Source: Stutzerimonas xanthomarina DSM 18231 (GTDB lineage: Bacteria > Pseudomonadota > Gammaproteobacteria > Pseudomonadales > Pseudomonadaceae). From it: DNA of 64,000 nucleotides. Below are positions 46,799-56,300 of this stretch, piece by piece; the stretch's first letter is position 1; every line of letters starts with the position of its first letter. Made by a program: the position numbers and the translations under genes. The DNA is taken from the NCBI RefSeq assembly GCF_900129835.1, contig NZ_FQXA01000004.1:372001-436000 (forward strand). The letters are read 5' to 3'. The notes below the pieces were generated by a model. It was not told the origin of the DNA and did not search any database. It was given only the letters and a program-made list of their open reading frames with translations.

Positions 46799-47386
46799 TC
46801 AGACTGGAAGCATGCCGCTCAAGCTGAGGGCCTGATAGACGGCGTACAGCGCCAAACCGGCAAAGCCGACGGCGGCGATTCGGCGAATCAGTGTCAGTGG
46901 CATGCGGTCGGCGGCGAAGTTGCCCGCCAGTACCACCGGCACATTGGCGATCAGCATGCCGAGTGTCGTGCCGATGATCACCAGAATGAAATCGGGATAC
47001 TGGGCTGCCAGCATGACGGTCGCGATCTGCGTTTTGTCGCCCATCTCGGCAAGGAAAAAAGCGATCAGTGTCGCCACGAAGGGGCCGAAGCGTCGACCGC
47101 GCGAGGCTTCCTCTTCCTCGAGTTTGTCGGGCACCAGTGTCCACAGGGCAACGGCGGCGAAGGACGCGGCCAGAATCCAGCTGAGAATGGCAGGCGAGAG
47201 CAGTGACGAAACCCAATTGCCGATGGCCCCTGCAGCGGCATGGTTAGCCAGCGTGGCGACCACAATCCCCCAGATGATGGGCATTGGACGTCGGTAGCGG
47301 GCGGCCAGCAAAAGGGCGAGCAATTGCGTTTTGTCGCCAATCTCAGCGAGTGCGACGATCAGGGTGGGGATGTAGAACGATTCCAA
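46799..47386 (-). CDS. TMEM165/GDT1-family metal exporter
   Basis: The 195-residue inner-membrane protein has about six helices and two copies of the family motif E-x-G-D-K-T: AEIGDKTQLLAL near residue 14 and AEMGDKTQIATV near 113. GDT1 proteins export Mn2+ (and Ca2+) in exchange for protons. The start is TTG 47386, chosen because AAGGAAG lies 5 bases upstream and the product begins at the first helix. A yybP-ykoY riboswitch lies directly upstream, which supports a manganese role. Confidence 0.92.
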   Translation of the reverse strand: MESFYIPTLIVALAEIGDKTQLLALLLAARYRRPMPIIWGIVVATLANHAAAGAIGNWVSSLLSPAILSWILAASFAAVALWTLVPDKLEEEEASRGRRFGPFVATLIAFFLAEMGDKTQIATVMLAAQYPDFILVIIGTTLGMLIANVPVVLAGNFAADRMPLTLIRRIAAVGFAGLALYAVYQALSLSGMLPV

Positions 47387-47464
47387 CGGACTTCCTTGCG
47401 GGGGCGGGTCGACTGATCACCATGACACGCACTGCCTGCCCGCCCCGGGTCAGGGGTACGTGTC

Positions 47465-47600
47465 ATGGGTCTTGTCAAACCGAGCGCTGGCTGCCGAGAC
47501 AAGCCGCGCGGGTCGCATGCACCATGGTCTGTGGACCAAGTATGTTGACGCATGCCAGGCAAGCAGGGAGCTTGCCGGAGACTACTCCCCCAGGACGGGC
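47465..47600 (-). promoter_or_regulatory. yybP-ykoY manganese riboswitch
   Basis: On the minus strand the conserved first loop GGGGGAGTAG (47582-47591) is followed by a GGCAAGC/GCTTGCC hairpin, the second loop GTCAACATACT, then GCATGCGACCCG and the closing CAAGACC (47468-47474). This is the order of the yybP-ykoY Mn2+ aptamer. Downstream, GGGGCGGG can pair with CCCGCCCC just before the ribosome-binding site of the GDT1 gene, giving a translation switch. High Mn2+ should turn the exporter on. Confidence 0.9.
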
Positions 47601-47649
47601 GCGAGTTTGCCCAAGCGTGGCGCGTTGCGCAAGCCGGGGCGTTGGCGGA

Positions 47650-48648
47650 TCAGGGGTGTTGCGCACGGTAGATGCGGAAGCCGTCCGCGCTGATCAGCGT
47701 TTCGCAACGACCCAGATGGGTTTCGATCAGGGGCGGATACTTGAGAAACGCATTGGCTACCAGTCGTAGCTCGCCACCCGGCCGGAGATGACTGGCCGCG
47801 CGTTGCAGTAACGTTTCGCTGGCCTCGTAGTGCGTGTGAACGCCCTGATGAAACGGTGGGTTGCTGATGATGGCGGTGCAGTCTTGCGGGGCAGCATCGA
47901 TGCCGTCCCCGGCGATCACCTGAGCCTGTAAATTATTGGCAGCGAGGGTCATGCGGCTGCTTTCGACTGCAAAAGCGTCGACATCCAGCAGCACCACTTC
48001 ACTGTCCGGATACCGTCTTTTCAGCGACGCCCCAATGATGCCCGCGCCGCAGCCGAAATCCAGCAGCCGGCCGGCTGGCAGCCCATCGAGCTGCTCCAGC
48101 AGCAGGGCGGTACCGCGATCGAGACGGCCATGGCTGAACACGCCAGGCAGGCTGACGATCTGCAGCGGGCCGTCCGCGAGTGGAAGCTCGAAGCGCTGAG
48201 CCAGAGCCTGTAATTCTGGAGTCGGTGGGCTATTTGTGACCCTGACCTGCCAGAGCTGGCAATGCCTGGCACTGTCGAGTTTTTTCGCTTCGCCGAACGG
48301 GGCCAGTTGTTTCGCGGCTCGCTCCACGCCGGCACGTTTCTCGCCCACCAGATACAGCAGACGGCCCGGCAATCTGGCGGCCAGCGCGCTCAGCAGGTAA
48401 TCAGTCAGTTCCCGAGACTTGGGCAGAAACAGAACGGCGCCGTCGAACGAGGCGGTGGGCGGCTCGATACCGAATATGCAACGCTCGGCGAAACGCGCCT
48501 GCAGTCTTTGTTGCGTCCCGGCGTGCCAGCTCCATCCAATGGCCCCAGGCAGTTGGCCGAGCAGGTCGTCTGCGGGAAGCCCGGCAAGCAGCAGGTCGCC
48601 GCTGAACAGTTCGGCCTGGCGCAGCAGTACTTCGCTTCGAGGATCCAT
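47650..48648 (-). CDS. rsmC: 16S rRNA (guanine1207-N2)-methyltransferase
   Basis: RsmC methylates G1207 of 16S rRNA in the 30S subunit. The product is 332 residues from ATG 48648 ([15 protein letters not shown]), after a CCGGAGG ribosome-binding site. It has two related domains; the C-terminal one carries the SAM site [15 protein letters not shown] and the catalytic NPPF in [19 protein letters not shown]. It lies 57 bp below the 2-hydroxyacid dehydrogenase gene on the same strand. Confidence 0.95.
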   Translation of the reverse strand: MDPRSEVLLRQAELFSGDLLLAGLPADDLLGQLPGAIGWSWHAGTQQRLQARFAERCIFGIEPPTASFDGAVLFLPKSRELTDYLLSALAARLPGRLLYLVGEKRAGVERAAKQLAPFGEAKKLDSARHCQLWQVRVTNSPPTPELQALAQRFELPLADGPLQIVSLPGVFSHGRLDRGTALLLEQLDGLPAGRLLDFGCGAGIIGASLKRRYPDSEVVLLDVDAFAVESSRMTLAANNLQAQVIAGDGIDAAPQDCTAIISNPPFHQGVHTHYEASETLLQRAASHLRPGGELRLVANAFLKYPPLIETHLGRCETLISADGFRIYRAQHP

Positions 48649-48705
48649 GATGCCTCCGGACAAAAGCTGGCGAGCTTACCAGCCTTGTCCCCGGCTGCAG
48701 AAGCG

Positions 48706-49668
48706 TCAGCCTACCTGGCGCTTGAGGCTGCCTGCGAAGAATGCCTCCGCGTTCTCACAGAGCTGGCCGACGATACGTTGTCTGGCTTCGCGGCTGCCCC
48801 AGGCGCTGTGGGGCGTCACGATCAGCCGCGGCACGTCCGCAGCCAGCAGCGGGTTGTCGTTGCTCGGTGGTTCGCTGATCAGCACATCGGTGGCAGCGCC
48901 GCCCAGGTGGCCGCTTCGCAGGGTGTCGGCCAGTGCCTGCTCGTCGATCAGGCCGCCGCGAGCGGTATTGATGACGAACGCGGCGGGTCTCATCAGCTGC
49001 AGTTCGCGGGCTCCTATGAGGTTGCGTGTTTGCTCGGTGAGGGGGCAGTGCAGGGTCAGGGCATCAATCTGTGGCAGCAACTCGTCCAGTTCCAGTCGGT
49101 CTGGACGAGGCGGGCGCCCGGGCAGGTTGCCGGTCAGCACACGCATGCCCAGCGCCTCGGCGAGCTTGGCTACGGCGCCGCCCAGCTCACCGTGGCCGAG
49201 CACGCCGAGCGTCTTGCCCGCCAACTCCACAATGGGGAAATCCAGCAGGCAGAACTGTCCGCTTTCCTGCCAGCGGCCGCGGGCCACGGCGGCTTGATAA
49301 TCGGGTAGTCGCGTGGCCAGTGCGAGCAGTAGCATCAGCGTGTGTTGGGCCACGGTAGCCGTGCCGTAAGCCTGGCAGTTGCATACCGCAATGCCGCGCT
49401 GTTTGGCTGCGGCCAGGTCGATGTTGTTGACGCCGGTGGCGGCGACCAGAATTAGTTTCAGATCCGGGCAGGCGGCCAGCGTGGCGTCGCTCAAGGTGAC
49501 CTTGTTGACGATGGCAACTTCCACGCCTTGCAGTCGGTCGATGATTTGCGTTTCGCTGGTCTTCTTATGGCAGGTCAGCTCAGCAAAGGCGGACTGCAGC
49601 GGGGCCAGGTCCAGATCGCCCTGGTCGAGCGGTGATAGATCAAGGAATACAGCGCGGTACTTGCTCAT
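48706..49668 (-). CDS. D-2-hydroxyacid dehydrogenase
   Basis: The 320-residue product is a D-isomer-specific 2-hydroxyacid dehydrogenase of the glycerate/hydroxypyruvate type. The NAD site is LGVLGHGELGGAVAKLAEAL, the substrate arginine is in NTARGGLIDEQAL, and the catalytic His is in TPHSAWGSREARQR, with a conserved Glu before it. The real substrate is unknown; hydroxypyruvate, glyoxylate or phenylpyruvate are possible. It is upstream of rsmC and divergent from the LysE gene. Confidence 0.92.
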   Translation of the reverse strand: MSKYRAVFLDLSPLDQGDLDLAPLQSAFAELTCHKKTSETQIIDRLQGVEVAIVNKVTLSDATLAACPDLKLILVAATGVNNIDLAAAKQRGIAVCNCQAYGTATVAQHTLMLLLALATRLPDYQAAVARGRWQESGQFCLLDFPIVELAGKTLGVLGHGELGGAVAKLAEALGMRVLTGNLPGRPPRPDRLELDELLPQIDALTLHCPLTEQTRNLIGARELQLMRPAAFVINTARGGLIDEQALADTLRSGHLGGAATDVLISEPPSNDNPLLAADVPRLIVTPHSAWGSREARQRIVGQLCENAEAFFAGSLKRQVG

Positions 49669-49729
49669 GGACTTTACTCGTATGAATCAGCGGGCGGACG
49701 TCCCGCCCCGGAAGTAACGGAGTCGCTAG

Positions 49730-50359
49730 ATGTACTGGATGGAGTTTCTCACTGTGGCGCTGGTTCACTTACTCGCTGTCGCCAGCCCCGGGCCTGACTT
49801 TGCGGTAGTCGTGCGCGAAAGCGTTGCCCGCGGTCAGCGCAGCGGCAGCTGGACGGCCATCGGTGTCGGCAGCGGCATCTTGCTGCACGTGGGGTATTCA
49901 CTGTTAGGCATTGGTCTGATCGTCTCGCAGTCGATCGTGTTATTCAACCTTTTCAAATGGTTAGCGGCAGGCTACCTGTTCTATCTCGGTTTTCAGGCGC
50001 TGCGCGCCAAGCCCGTCGCGGTAGACAACCTTGCATCATCTGCGTCCAGTGTTGCGATTAGCCCAAGACGCGCTTTTACCGTTGGTTTCGTCACCAATGG
50101 CTTGAATCCCAAGGCGACCTTGTTTTTTCTGTCGCTATTCACCGTAGTTATCGACCCCCATACCCCACTCGCCGTTCAGGCAGCCTATGGGTTATATCTG
50201 GCTGGCGCGACCGGCGTGTGGTTCTGCCTGGTGGCCTGGTTGTTCAGCCGCGAGCGTGTGCGGGCCGGGTTTGCCCGGATGGGGCACTGGTTCGATCGTG
50301 TCACGGGTGCGGTGCTGATCGGCCTTGGTGTTCGGTTGGCGGCAAGCGAGATCGCTTGA
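49730..50359 (+). CDS. LysE/RhtB-family amino-acid exporter
   Basis: The 209-residue inner-membrane protein has about six helices. The family N-terminus is EFLTVALVHLLAVASPGPDFAVVVRES, in pieces over residues 4-30, with the SPGPD motif. GFVTNGLNPKATLFFLSLF follows near residue 120. Such proteins export amino acids or homoserine lactone-like compounds; the substrate cannot be told. The ribosome-binding site is CGGAG, 7 bases before ATG 49730. Confidence 0.92.
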   Translation: MYWMEFLTVALVHLLAVASPGPDFAVVVRESVARGQRSGSWTAIGVGSGILLHVGYSLLGIGLIVSQSIVLFNLFKWLAAGYLFYLGFQALRAKPVAVDNLASSASSVAISPRRAFTVGFVTNGLNPKATLFFLSLFTVVIDPHTPLAVQAAYGLYLAGATGVWFCLVAWLFSRERVRAGFARMGHWFDRVTGAVLIGLGVRLAASEIA

Positions 50360-50499
50360 TCAAGCTTGCTCGCCGGCCGTTGCATCGTGATGTCGCAACA
50401 GTAAGAACAACCGCGACATCGGTGGTTCGAAACGAGAGCGGCACGGCCGAGCGTCGCACCGGTGGCCGCATAAACGTCTAGCGTGTGTCTCATAACATC

Positions 50500-50507
50500 A
50501 ATAACAG
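50500..50507 (+). promoter_or_regulatory. A-rich motif overlapping the acyl-CoA ligase ribosome-binding site
   Basis: AATAACAG matches seven of eight bases of the AANAANAA motif bound by Hfq/Crc in Pseudomonas. It overlaps the Shine-Dalgarno AGGAAG (50506-50511), the usual position for catabolite-repressed mRNAs. Confidence 0.45.
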
Positions 50508-50515
50508 GAAGCCCT

Positions 50516-52198
50516 ATGCTGCAGACACGAGTGATCAAACCCGCCGCGAATGCCTACCAGTACCCCCTGTTGATCAAGAGCTTGCTGCTATCGGGGCAGC
50601 GCTACGAGCGCACGCGCGAAATCGTCTATCGCGATCAGCTGCGTTTCGACTATCGCACCCTCGGTGAGCGCATCGCTCGGCTCGCCAACGTGCTGACAGA
50701 TGCGGGGGTGAAGGCGGGCGACACCGTGGCGGTGATGGACTGGGACAGCCATCGCTACCTGGAATGCATGTTTGCGATTCCGATGATCGGTGCGGTGGTG
50801 CATACCATTAACGTGCGCCTATCGCCCGAGCAGATTCTTTACACCATGAATCACGCCGAGGATCGCTTCGTTCTGGTTAACAGCGAGTTTGCGCCGCTGT
50901 ATCACGCCATCGCCGGGCAGCTGACGACGGTGGACAAGACGTTGCTGATCACCGACGCCGAGGATAAACAGTGCGATTTGCCGAACTGCGTCGGTGAGTA
51001 CGAAACGCTGCTGGCGGCCGCAGCGGCGAGTTACGATTTTCCCGACTTCGATGAAAACTCGGTGGCGACCACCTTCTATACCACTGGCACCACTGGCGAC
51101 CCCAAGGGCGTCTACTTCACGCACCGCCAGCTGGTCTTGCACACGCTCGCAGGCGCGGTGACGGTCGGCTGCCGCGAAAATCCTCAGCTGATGGCGGCTG
51201 GGGATGTGTATATGCCGATCACACCGATGTTCCACGTGCACGCCTGGGGTTTGCCCTATGTGGCGACGATGTTGGGCCTCAAGCAGGTTTATCCGGGGCG
51301 CTATGATCCTGAGCTGCTGATCGAGCTCTGGCGTCGAGAGAAAGTCACCTTTTCTCATTGCGTACCGACCATCGTGCAGATGCTGCTCAAAGCCAGGGCG
51401 GCGCAGGGCACCGACTTCGGCGGCTGGAAGATCACCATCGGCGGCAGTGCGCTTACCCGCGGCCTGTACGAGTCGGCGCGGGCATGCGGCATGCAATTGG
51501 TGGCGGCCTATGGGATGTCGGAAACCTGTCCGCTGATTTCCGGGGCTCATATCAACGACGAGCTGCGCAATGCCAGCGAGGACGAGCAGATTACCTACCG
51601 TCTCAAGGCCGGGATTCCGGTGGTGCTGGTCGATGCGGCAATTCAGGCGCCGGACGGCAGCTTCCTGCCTGCCGATGGCGTGTCCCAGGGTGAACTGGTG
51701 CTTCGTGCGCCCTGGCTGACGCAAGGCTATGCGGGTAATCCGGAGAAGAGCGAAGAGCTGTGGGCCGGTGGTTGGTTGCATACCGGTGACGTCGCCACCC
51801 TTGATGAAATGGGCAATATCGACATTCGTGATCGCATCAAGGACGTGATCAAGACGGGTGGCGAGTGGATATCGTCTCTGGCGCTCGAAGGTCTGATCAG
51901 CCGGCACGAGGCAGTGCGCGACGTCGCGGTGGTGGGTGTGCCGGATGAGCGTTGGGGCGAGCGACCCTTTGCGCTGCTGGTGCTCTGCGACGGCAAGCAG
52001 CTGGATGCGCGATCATTGCAGGTGTTCCTTGAACCCGCCGTGGCGCAGGGCCAGATCAATAAATGGGCCATTCCGCAGCAGATCGCCGTGGTTGAGGATA
52101 TTCCCAAAACCAGCGTGGGCAAGCTCGACAAAAAGCGTATCCGCGTCGACATCGCGCGCTGGGTCGAGGAGGGCAGTAGCGCCATCTCTTCGGTCTGA
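50516..52198 (+). CDS. Fatty-acid--CoA ligase (AlkK-type)
   Basis: The 560-residue product is an AMP-forming acyl-CoA synthetase. The ATP-phosphate motif is TTFYTTGTTGDPKGVYFTHRQ in pieces (residues about 193-213). Next come the A5-type motif YGMSETCPLIS, GWLHTGDVATLD, and the catalytic lysine region near the C-terminus TSVGKLDKKRIR. Resemblance is to medium-chain ligase AlkK and similar enzymes. Start ATG 50516 follows AGGAAG. The A-rich sequence over its ribosome-binding site may place it under Crc/Hfq control. Confidence 0.93.
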   Translation: MLQTRVIKPAANAYQYPLLIKSLLLSGQRYERTREIVYRDQLRFDYRTLGERIARLANVLTDAGVKAGDTVAVMDWDSHRYLECMFAIPMIGAVVHTINVRLSPEQILYTMNHAEDRFVLVNSEFAPLYHAIAGQLTTVDKTLLITDAEDKQCDLPNCVGEYETLLAAAAASYDFPDFDENSVATTFYTTGTTGDPKGVYFTHRQLVLHTLAGAVTVGCRENPQLMAAGDVYMPITPMFHVHAWGLPYVATMLGLKQVYPGRYDPELLIELWRREKVTFSHCVPTIVQMLLKARAAQGTDFGGWKITIGGSALTRGLYESARACGMQLVAAYGMSETCPLISGAHINDELRNASEDEQITYRLKAGIPVVLVDAAIQAPDGSFLPADGVSQGELVLRAPWLTQGYAGNPEKSEELWAGGWLHTGDVATLDEMGNIDIRDRIKDVIKTGGEWISSLALEGLISRHEAVRDVAVVGVPDERWGERPFALLVLCDGKQLDARSLQVFLEPAVAQGQINKWAIPQQIAVVEDIPKTSVGKLDKKRIRVDIARWVEEGSSAISSV

Positions 52199-52504
52199 TA
52201 CCAGGCTTTCGCTGCGTAGGCTGATCATGCTGCGACCTTCTGGTCCGTCGCGGCATCGTCAGGACATCTGCCGCATACGCTACTGATAGCTTTGTCGAGA
52301 GCCGGCTTGCCCAGCCGGCTGTATGTTGCTGTGACCTGTCGGGACGTCCAGCGTGCGAAAGCAGGATTCCAGCAGATGCTAGGCGCCTGGACATCTCGGG
52401 TTCGTCGGGGCGTTCCGGTTCCACGGGCGGGCGGGTGTTACCCTAACGTCGCATTCCAGCCCGTGCTGTAACAGGCTGGCGTCCCGCAGATGAAGGAAGT
52501 AGAT
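52199..52504. other. Intergenic region between ligase and OmpA-family gene
   Basis: A hairpin AGCCGGC/GCCGGCT (52300-52306, 52314-52320) without a T tract could end the ligase mRNA. The rest holds no gene; the OmpA-family promoter should be here. Confidence 0.5.
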
Positions 52505-53161
52505 ATGAAGAAGATCAGTAACCTGACCGCACTCGCCGCCACCCTTGCGCTGCTGGTCGGCTGCACCAACAATCCCTATACCGGTGAACGCGAAGCTGGC
52601 AAGGCCGGCATCTATGGCGGCATCGGTGCGATCAGTGGAGCAGTGATCGGCGCGGCCACCTCCAGCAAGAAGGATCGTGCCAAAGGCGCATTGATCGGAG
52701 CCACAGTCGGCGGTGCTGCTGGCGGCGGCTATGGTTACTACGTCGATACCCAGGAAGCCAAGCTGCGCCAGACGTTGCAGGGCACCGGCGTACAGGTCCA
52801 GCGCCAAGGCGATAACCTGACGCTGATCATGCCGGGCAACATCACCTTCGCCAGCAACTCGGCCGATATCTCCAGCAGCTTCTATCCAACACTCAATTCG
52901 CTGGTGCAGGTGTTCAAAGAGTTCAACAAGAACGGTATCGACATCATCGGTCACACCGACAGTACCGGCTCGCAGCAACTCAACCAGGATCTTTCCAATC
53001 GCCGCGCCCGTAGTGTGGCGGCCTATCTGGAAGGCAACGGCGTGCCGGCGTCGCGTATATCATCTTATGGCGCAGGCTCGAGTCAGCCGATTGCCAGCAA
53101 CGACAGCGCTGCCGGGCGTGCGCAGAACCGCCGCGTCGAGATCAATCTGCGACCACTTTAA
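52505..53161 (+). CDS. OmpA-family lipoprotein (YiaD-like)
   Basis: The 218-residue product starts at ATG 52505 (MKKISNLTALAATLALLVGC), with lipid-anchor Cys20. A glycine-zipper stretch (GIYGGIGAISGAVIGAATSS and GALIGATVGGAAGGGYGYY, about residues 35-80) may insert in membranes. The C-terminal OmpA domain (about 110-218), with DIIGHTDSTGSQQLN and LSNRRARSVAAYL, binds peptidoglycan. It likely links the outer membrane to the cell wall. Confidence 0.93.
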   Translation: MKKISNLTALAATLALLVGCTNNPYTGEREAGKAGIYGGIGAISGAVIGAATSSKKDRAKGALIGATVGGAAGGGYGYYVDTQEAKLRQTLQGTGVQVQRQGDNLTLIMPGNITFASNSADISSSFYPTLNSLVQVFKEFNKNGIDIIGHTDSTGSQQLNQDLSNRRARSVAAYLEGNGVPASRISSYGAGSSQPIASNDSAAGRAQNRRVEINLRPL

Positions 53162-53168
53162 GCGGCCA

Positions 53169-53208
53169 GGCACAGGCGATGTCGATGCGGATTCTGCCTG
53201 TGCCATTT
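53169..53208 (+). terminator. Terminator of OmpA-family gene
   Basis: GGCACAGGC (53169-53177) and GCCTGTGCC (53196-53204) form a 9-bp stem with an 18-base loop, followed by ATTTT. Confidence 0.75.
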
Positions 53209-53315
53209 TGATGGCGTCAGCTTTACAGCTTTTGTCGTTTCAATTGAACCTCTGAGCAATCCATGACTCTGAAGCTCCTGACAGCGAGCCATAGTTGTGG
53301 CACTGAGGAGGTCGA

Positions 53316-56300
53316 ATGGATGATCGTTCCGCTCTCCATTCTCGTAAGCCTTGGCTGCCATTGGTAGTGACGCTGGCCCTGATGTCGGGGCTCGGAGGAT
53401 GGATCGGCTGGCAGTGGCATGTTCAGGAAATGCGAGTGCGTGCTGAGCAGGCCCAGCGATTCAATCTGGCGGTCAATGACATCGAAAGCAATCTGCGTGA
53501 GCGCATGCGCGCGTACGAGATGGTGCTGCGAGGGCTGGCCGGACTTTTCGTCGGCAGTGATGAGGTCAGTCTGCAGGACTGGAATCGGGCTTCCGATCAG
53601 CTTCAGCTTCAGGATTTCTACCCCGGCATCCAGGCCATTGCCCTGGCTCGCTATGCGCGCGCGGATAATCTGGAATCGGTCATTTCCGCAATACGCGACA
53701 ACGGCCGTAGCGAATTTCGCATGTATCCCCGCGGTGAGCGCAGCGATTACCTGATCGTGGATTTCATCCATCCGCTCGATTGGCGTAATCGCCGGGTGCT
53801 GGGTTTCGACATGCTGAGTGAGGCGACGCGCAGGGAAGCCGTTATGGCCGCTCGCAATATCGGCACTCCGATGCTCACCGGGCCGGTGCGGCTCAAGCAG
53901 GAAACCGAGCACAATGCGCAGATCGGGATTCTGCTGTACCTGCCGCTTTATCGCACTCGAGCTCCGATAACAACTTTGGAAGAGCGCCAGGAAGCATTTG
54001 CCGGATCGCTTCACGGTGCGTTTCGGCTTACCGATCTGATGGAAGGGGTGTTGGGTTCGCGCAGCAAGCTGTTTCAGTTGCAGCTCTTCGACGCCGCCGC
54101 GCCAGACGAGCCTTTGTTGGTGGGGCGCGCTCCGGTGAGCATCGATGCTGGCTTCCATCGTGTTCGCAACATTTACATGTACGGCCGTAGCTGGCAGTTG
54201 GAAGTGGCCAGCACACCGGAATACGAAGCCATTCTCAACCGGGTGGGGCGGGCCTTCAACCTTACTGCGGCGCTGACCGCAGCCGCATTATTTTCTCTGT
54301 TGATTGGCGGCTACCTTTATTTACGCGAACGGACCCTGCGCAGTAGTCAGGCGCTCGGCGCGCAGCTTCAAGAGCGGGAGGCATGGTTCCGCCAGCTGAT
54401 CGAACAGCTGCCAGTAGCAACGGTGCTGTGTAGCGATGAAGGACGCATAGAGTTAGCCAACCAGAGCGCCGCTGCGCTGCTGGGTAGCAGTGCGGGCCTG
54501 CTCGCGGGTGAGCGCCTCAGCCACTACATACCCGGAGTTTTGCAGGATCCAACTGATGGGAACCAACTGGACGCCAATCAACAGGAGAGCCACGCGCTGC
54601 GGGAAGACGGCACCCCCATTCCTGTTTCGCTCAGTCTGACCAGTTTCAAGCGGGACGAGACCGTTCACTATCTGCTCAATCTCGTGGACCTGCAGCAGCG
54701 CAAGCGTGACGAAGAGCGCTTCCGCAATGTGGTGGAAGCCTCGCCGAACGCTTTTCTGCTGTTCGATCGTGACGGGCAGATTGTGATGGTTAACCGTCAG
54801 ACCGAGCTGCTGTTCGGCTATAGCCGCCAAGAGCTGTTAGGTCAGCCGGTTGAAATACTGATCCCCGAGTCGATGCGCAAAACCTATGCCGAGGTGCGCA
54901 ACCGTTTCGGCCAGGCGCCCGAATCACGTCGCCTGGGTGAGAATCGCGAGCTCTTCGGGCGCCACCGGGATGGCCATTTGCTGCCTGTGGAGGTTGGCCT
55001 GTCGCCATTGCGCAGTGGCGACGAGCAGCTGGTGCAGGCGGTGGTGATCGATATCGCTCATCGCAAAGCAGCGGAGCGGCGTTTGCGTGATCAGGCGAAT
55101 GAGCTGCTGATCGCCAACCGCTACAAATCTGAGTTTCTCGCCAATATGTCGCACGAACTGCGCACGCCGCTTAATAGCATTCTTATCCTGAGCGATCAGT
55201 TGAGACAGAATGCGGCGAGCAACCTGACCGAGAAGCAGGTTCGCCACGCCGACATCATGCATCGGGCCGGCCACGATCTACTCCAGCTGATCAATGACGT
55301 GCTTGATCTGGCCAAGATCGAAGCCGGTCACATGGAGATCAAGTCGGAGCCGCTCGACCTCGGCGAGATTCTGGCAGAGCTGCTGGCTGGGCTGCAGCCG
55401 ATGGCGGATGAGAACGGACTGTCCCTCACGAGCCGGATCGACCCGGGCGTTCCTCCGTCGATCATTACTGATCGCGCGCGGCTGCAGCAGATCTTGCGCA
55501 ACCTGGTGACCAATGCGCTGAAGTTCACCGAGCAGGGCTCCGTTGATGTCCACGTGAGCAGCCGGCCGGCTGAGAGTCCTGCCGATGAAGCCATGTTGCA
55601 GATCTGTGTGACCGACACCGGTATCGGCATTGCAGAAGATCAGCAGGAACGGATCTTCCAAGCCTTCCAGCAAATCGACGGCTCGATCAGCCGTCAATAC
55701 GGCGGCACGGGCCTGGGGCTCGCAATCGCACGGCAACTGGCCGAAGTGTTGGGGGGCGGGATTCGCCTCACAAGCTCGCTGGGGCAGGGTTCCAGTTTTA
55801 CCGTCGAGTTGCCGATGAAAGCCTCTGCGACGCCGGAGGTCCGGACGCTACGACCGTATCAACAGCGTGGCCAGGGTGGCGGTCTGCTGATTGTCGAGGA
55901 CGATGCCGATTTTGCCTCGGTAGTGGCGGAGGTCGCGCAGTCCCACGGTTTTTCCAGCATTATCTGCGGTAGCGGACAAGAGGGGCTGGATGCGCTCGCT
56001 CACGACCGTTTTGCGGCGGTGATCCTGGACGTTCTGCTGCCTGACATCAGCGGCTGGCAGGTCCACCGAGCATTGCGAGCCGACCCCAGGCATCGGGGTA
56101 CGCCGATATACATCATTTCCTGCGTGCCACAGCCGCAGGGCTGGTCGGACGACAGTTCACGCTACCTGCTCAAGCCCGTGGCTCAGTCAGAGCTGGAGCG
56201 GCTGTTCGTCGATCTATCGCGGCAGGAAAGCAATTCGACTCGGTTGCTGCTGGTTGAAACCGATCTGGAGCGGCGCCGTCAACTGCGTGAGTATTTCGAG

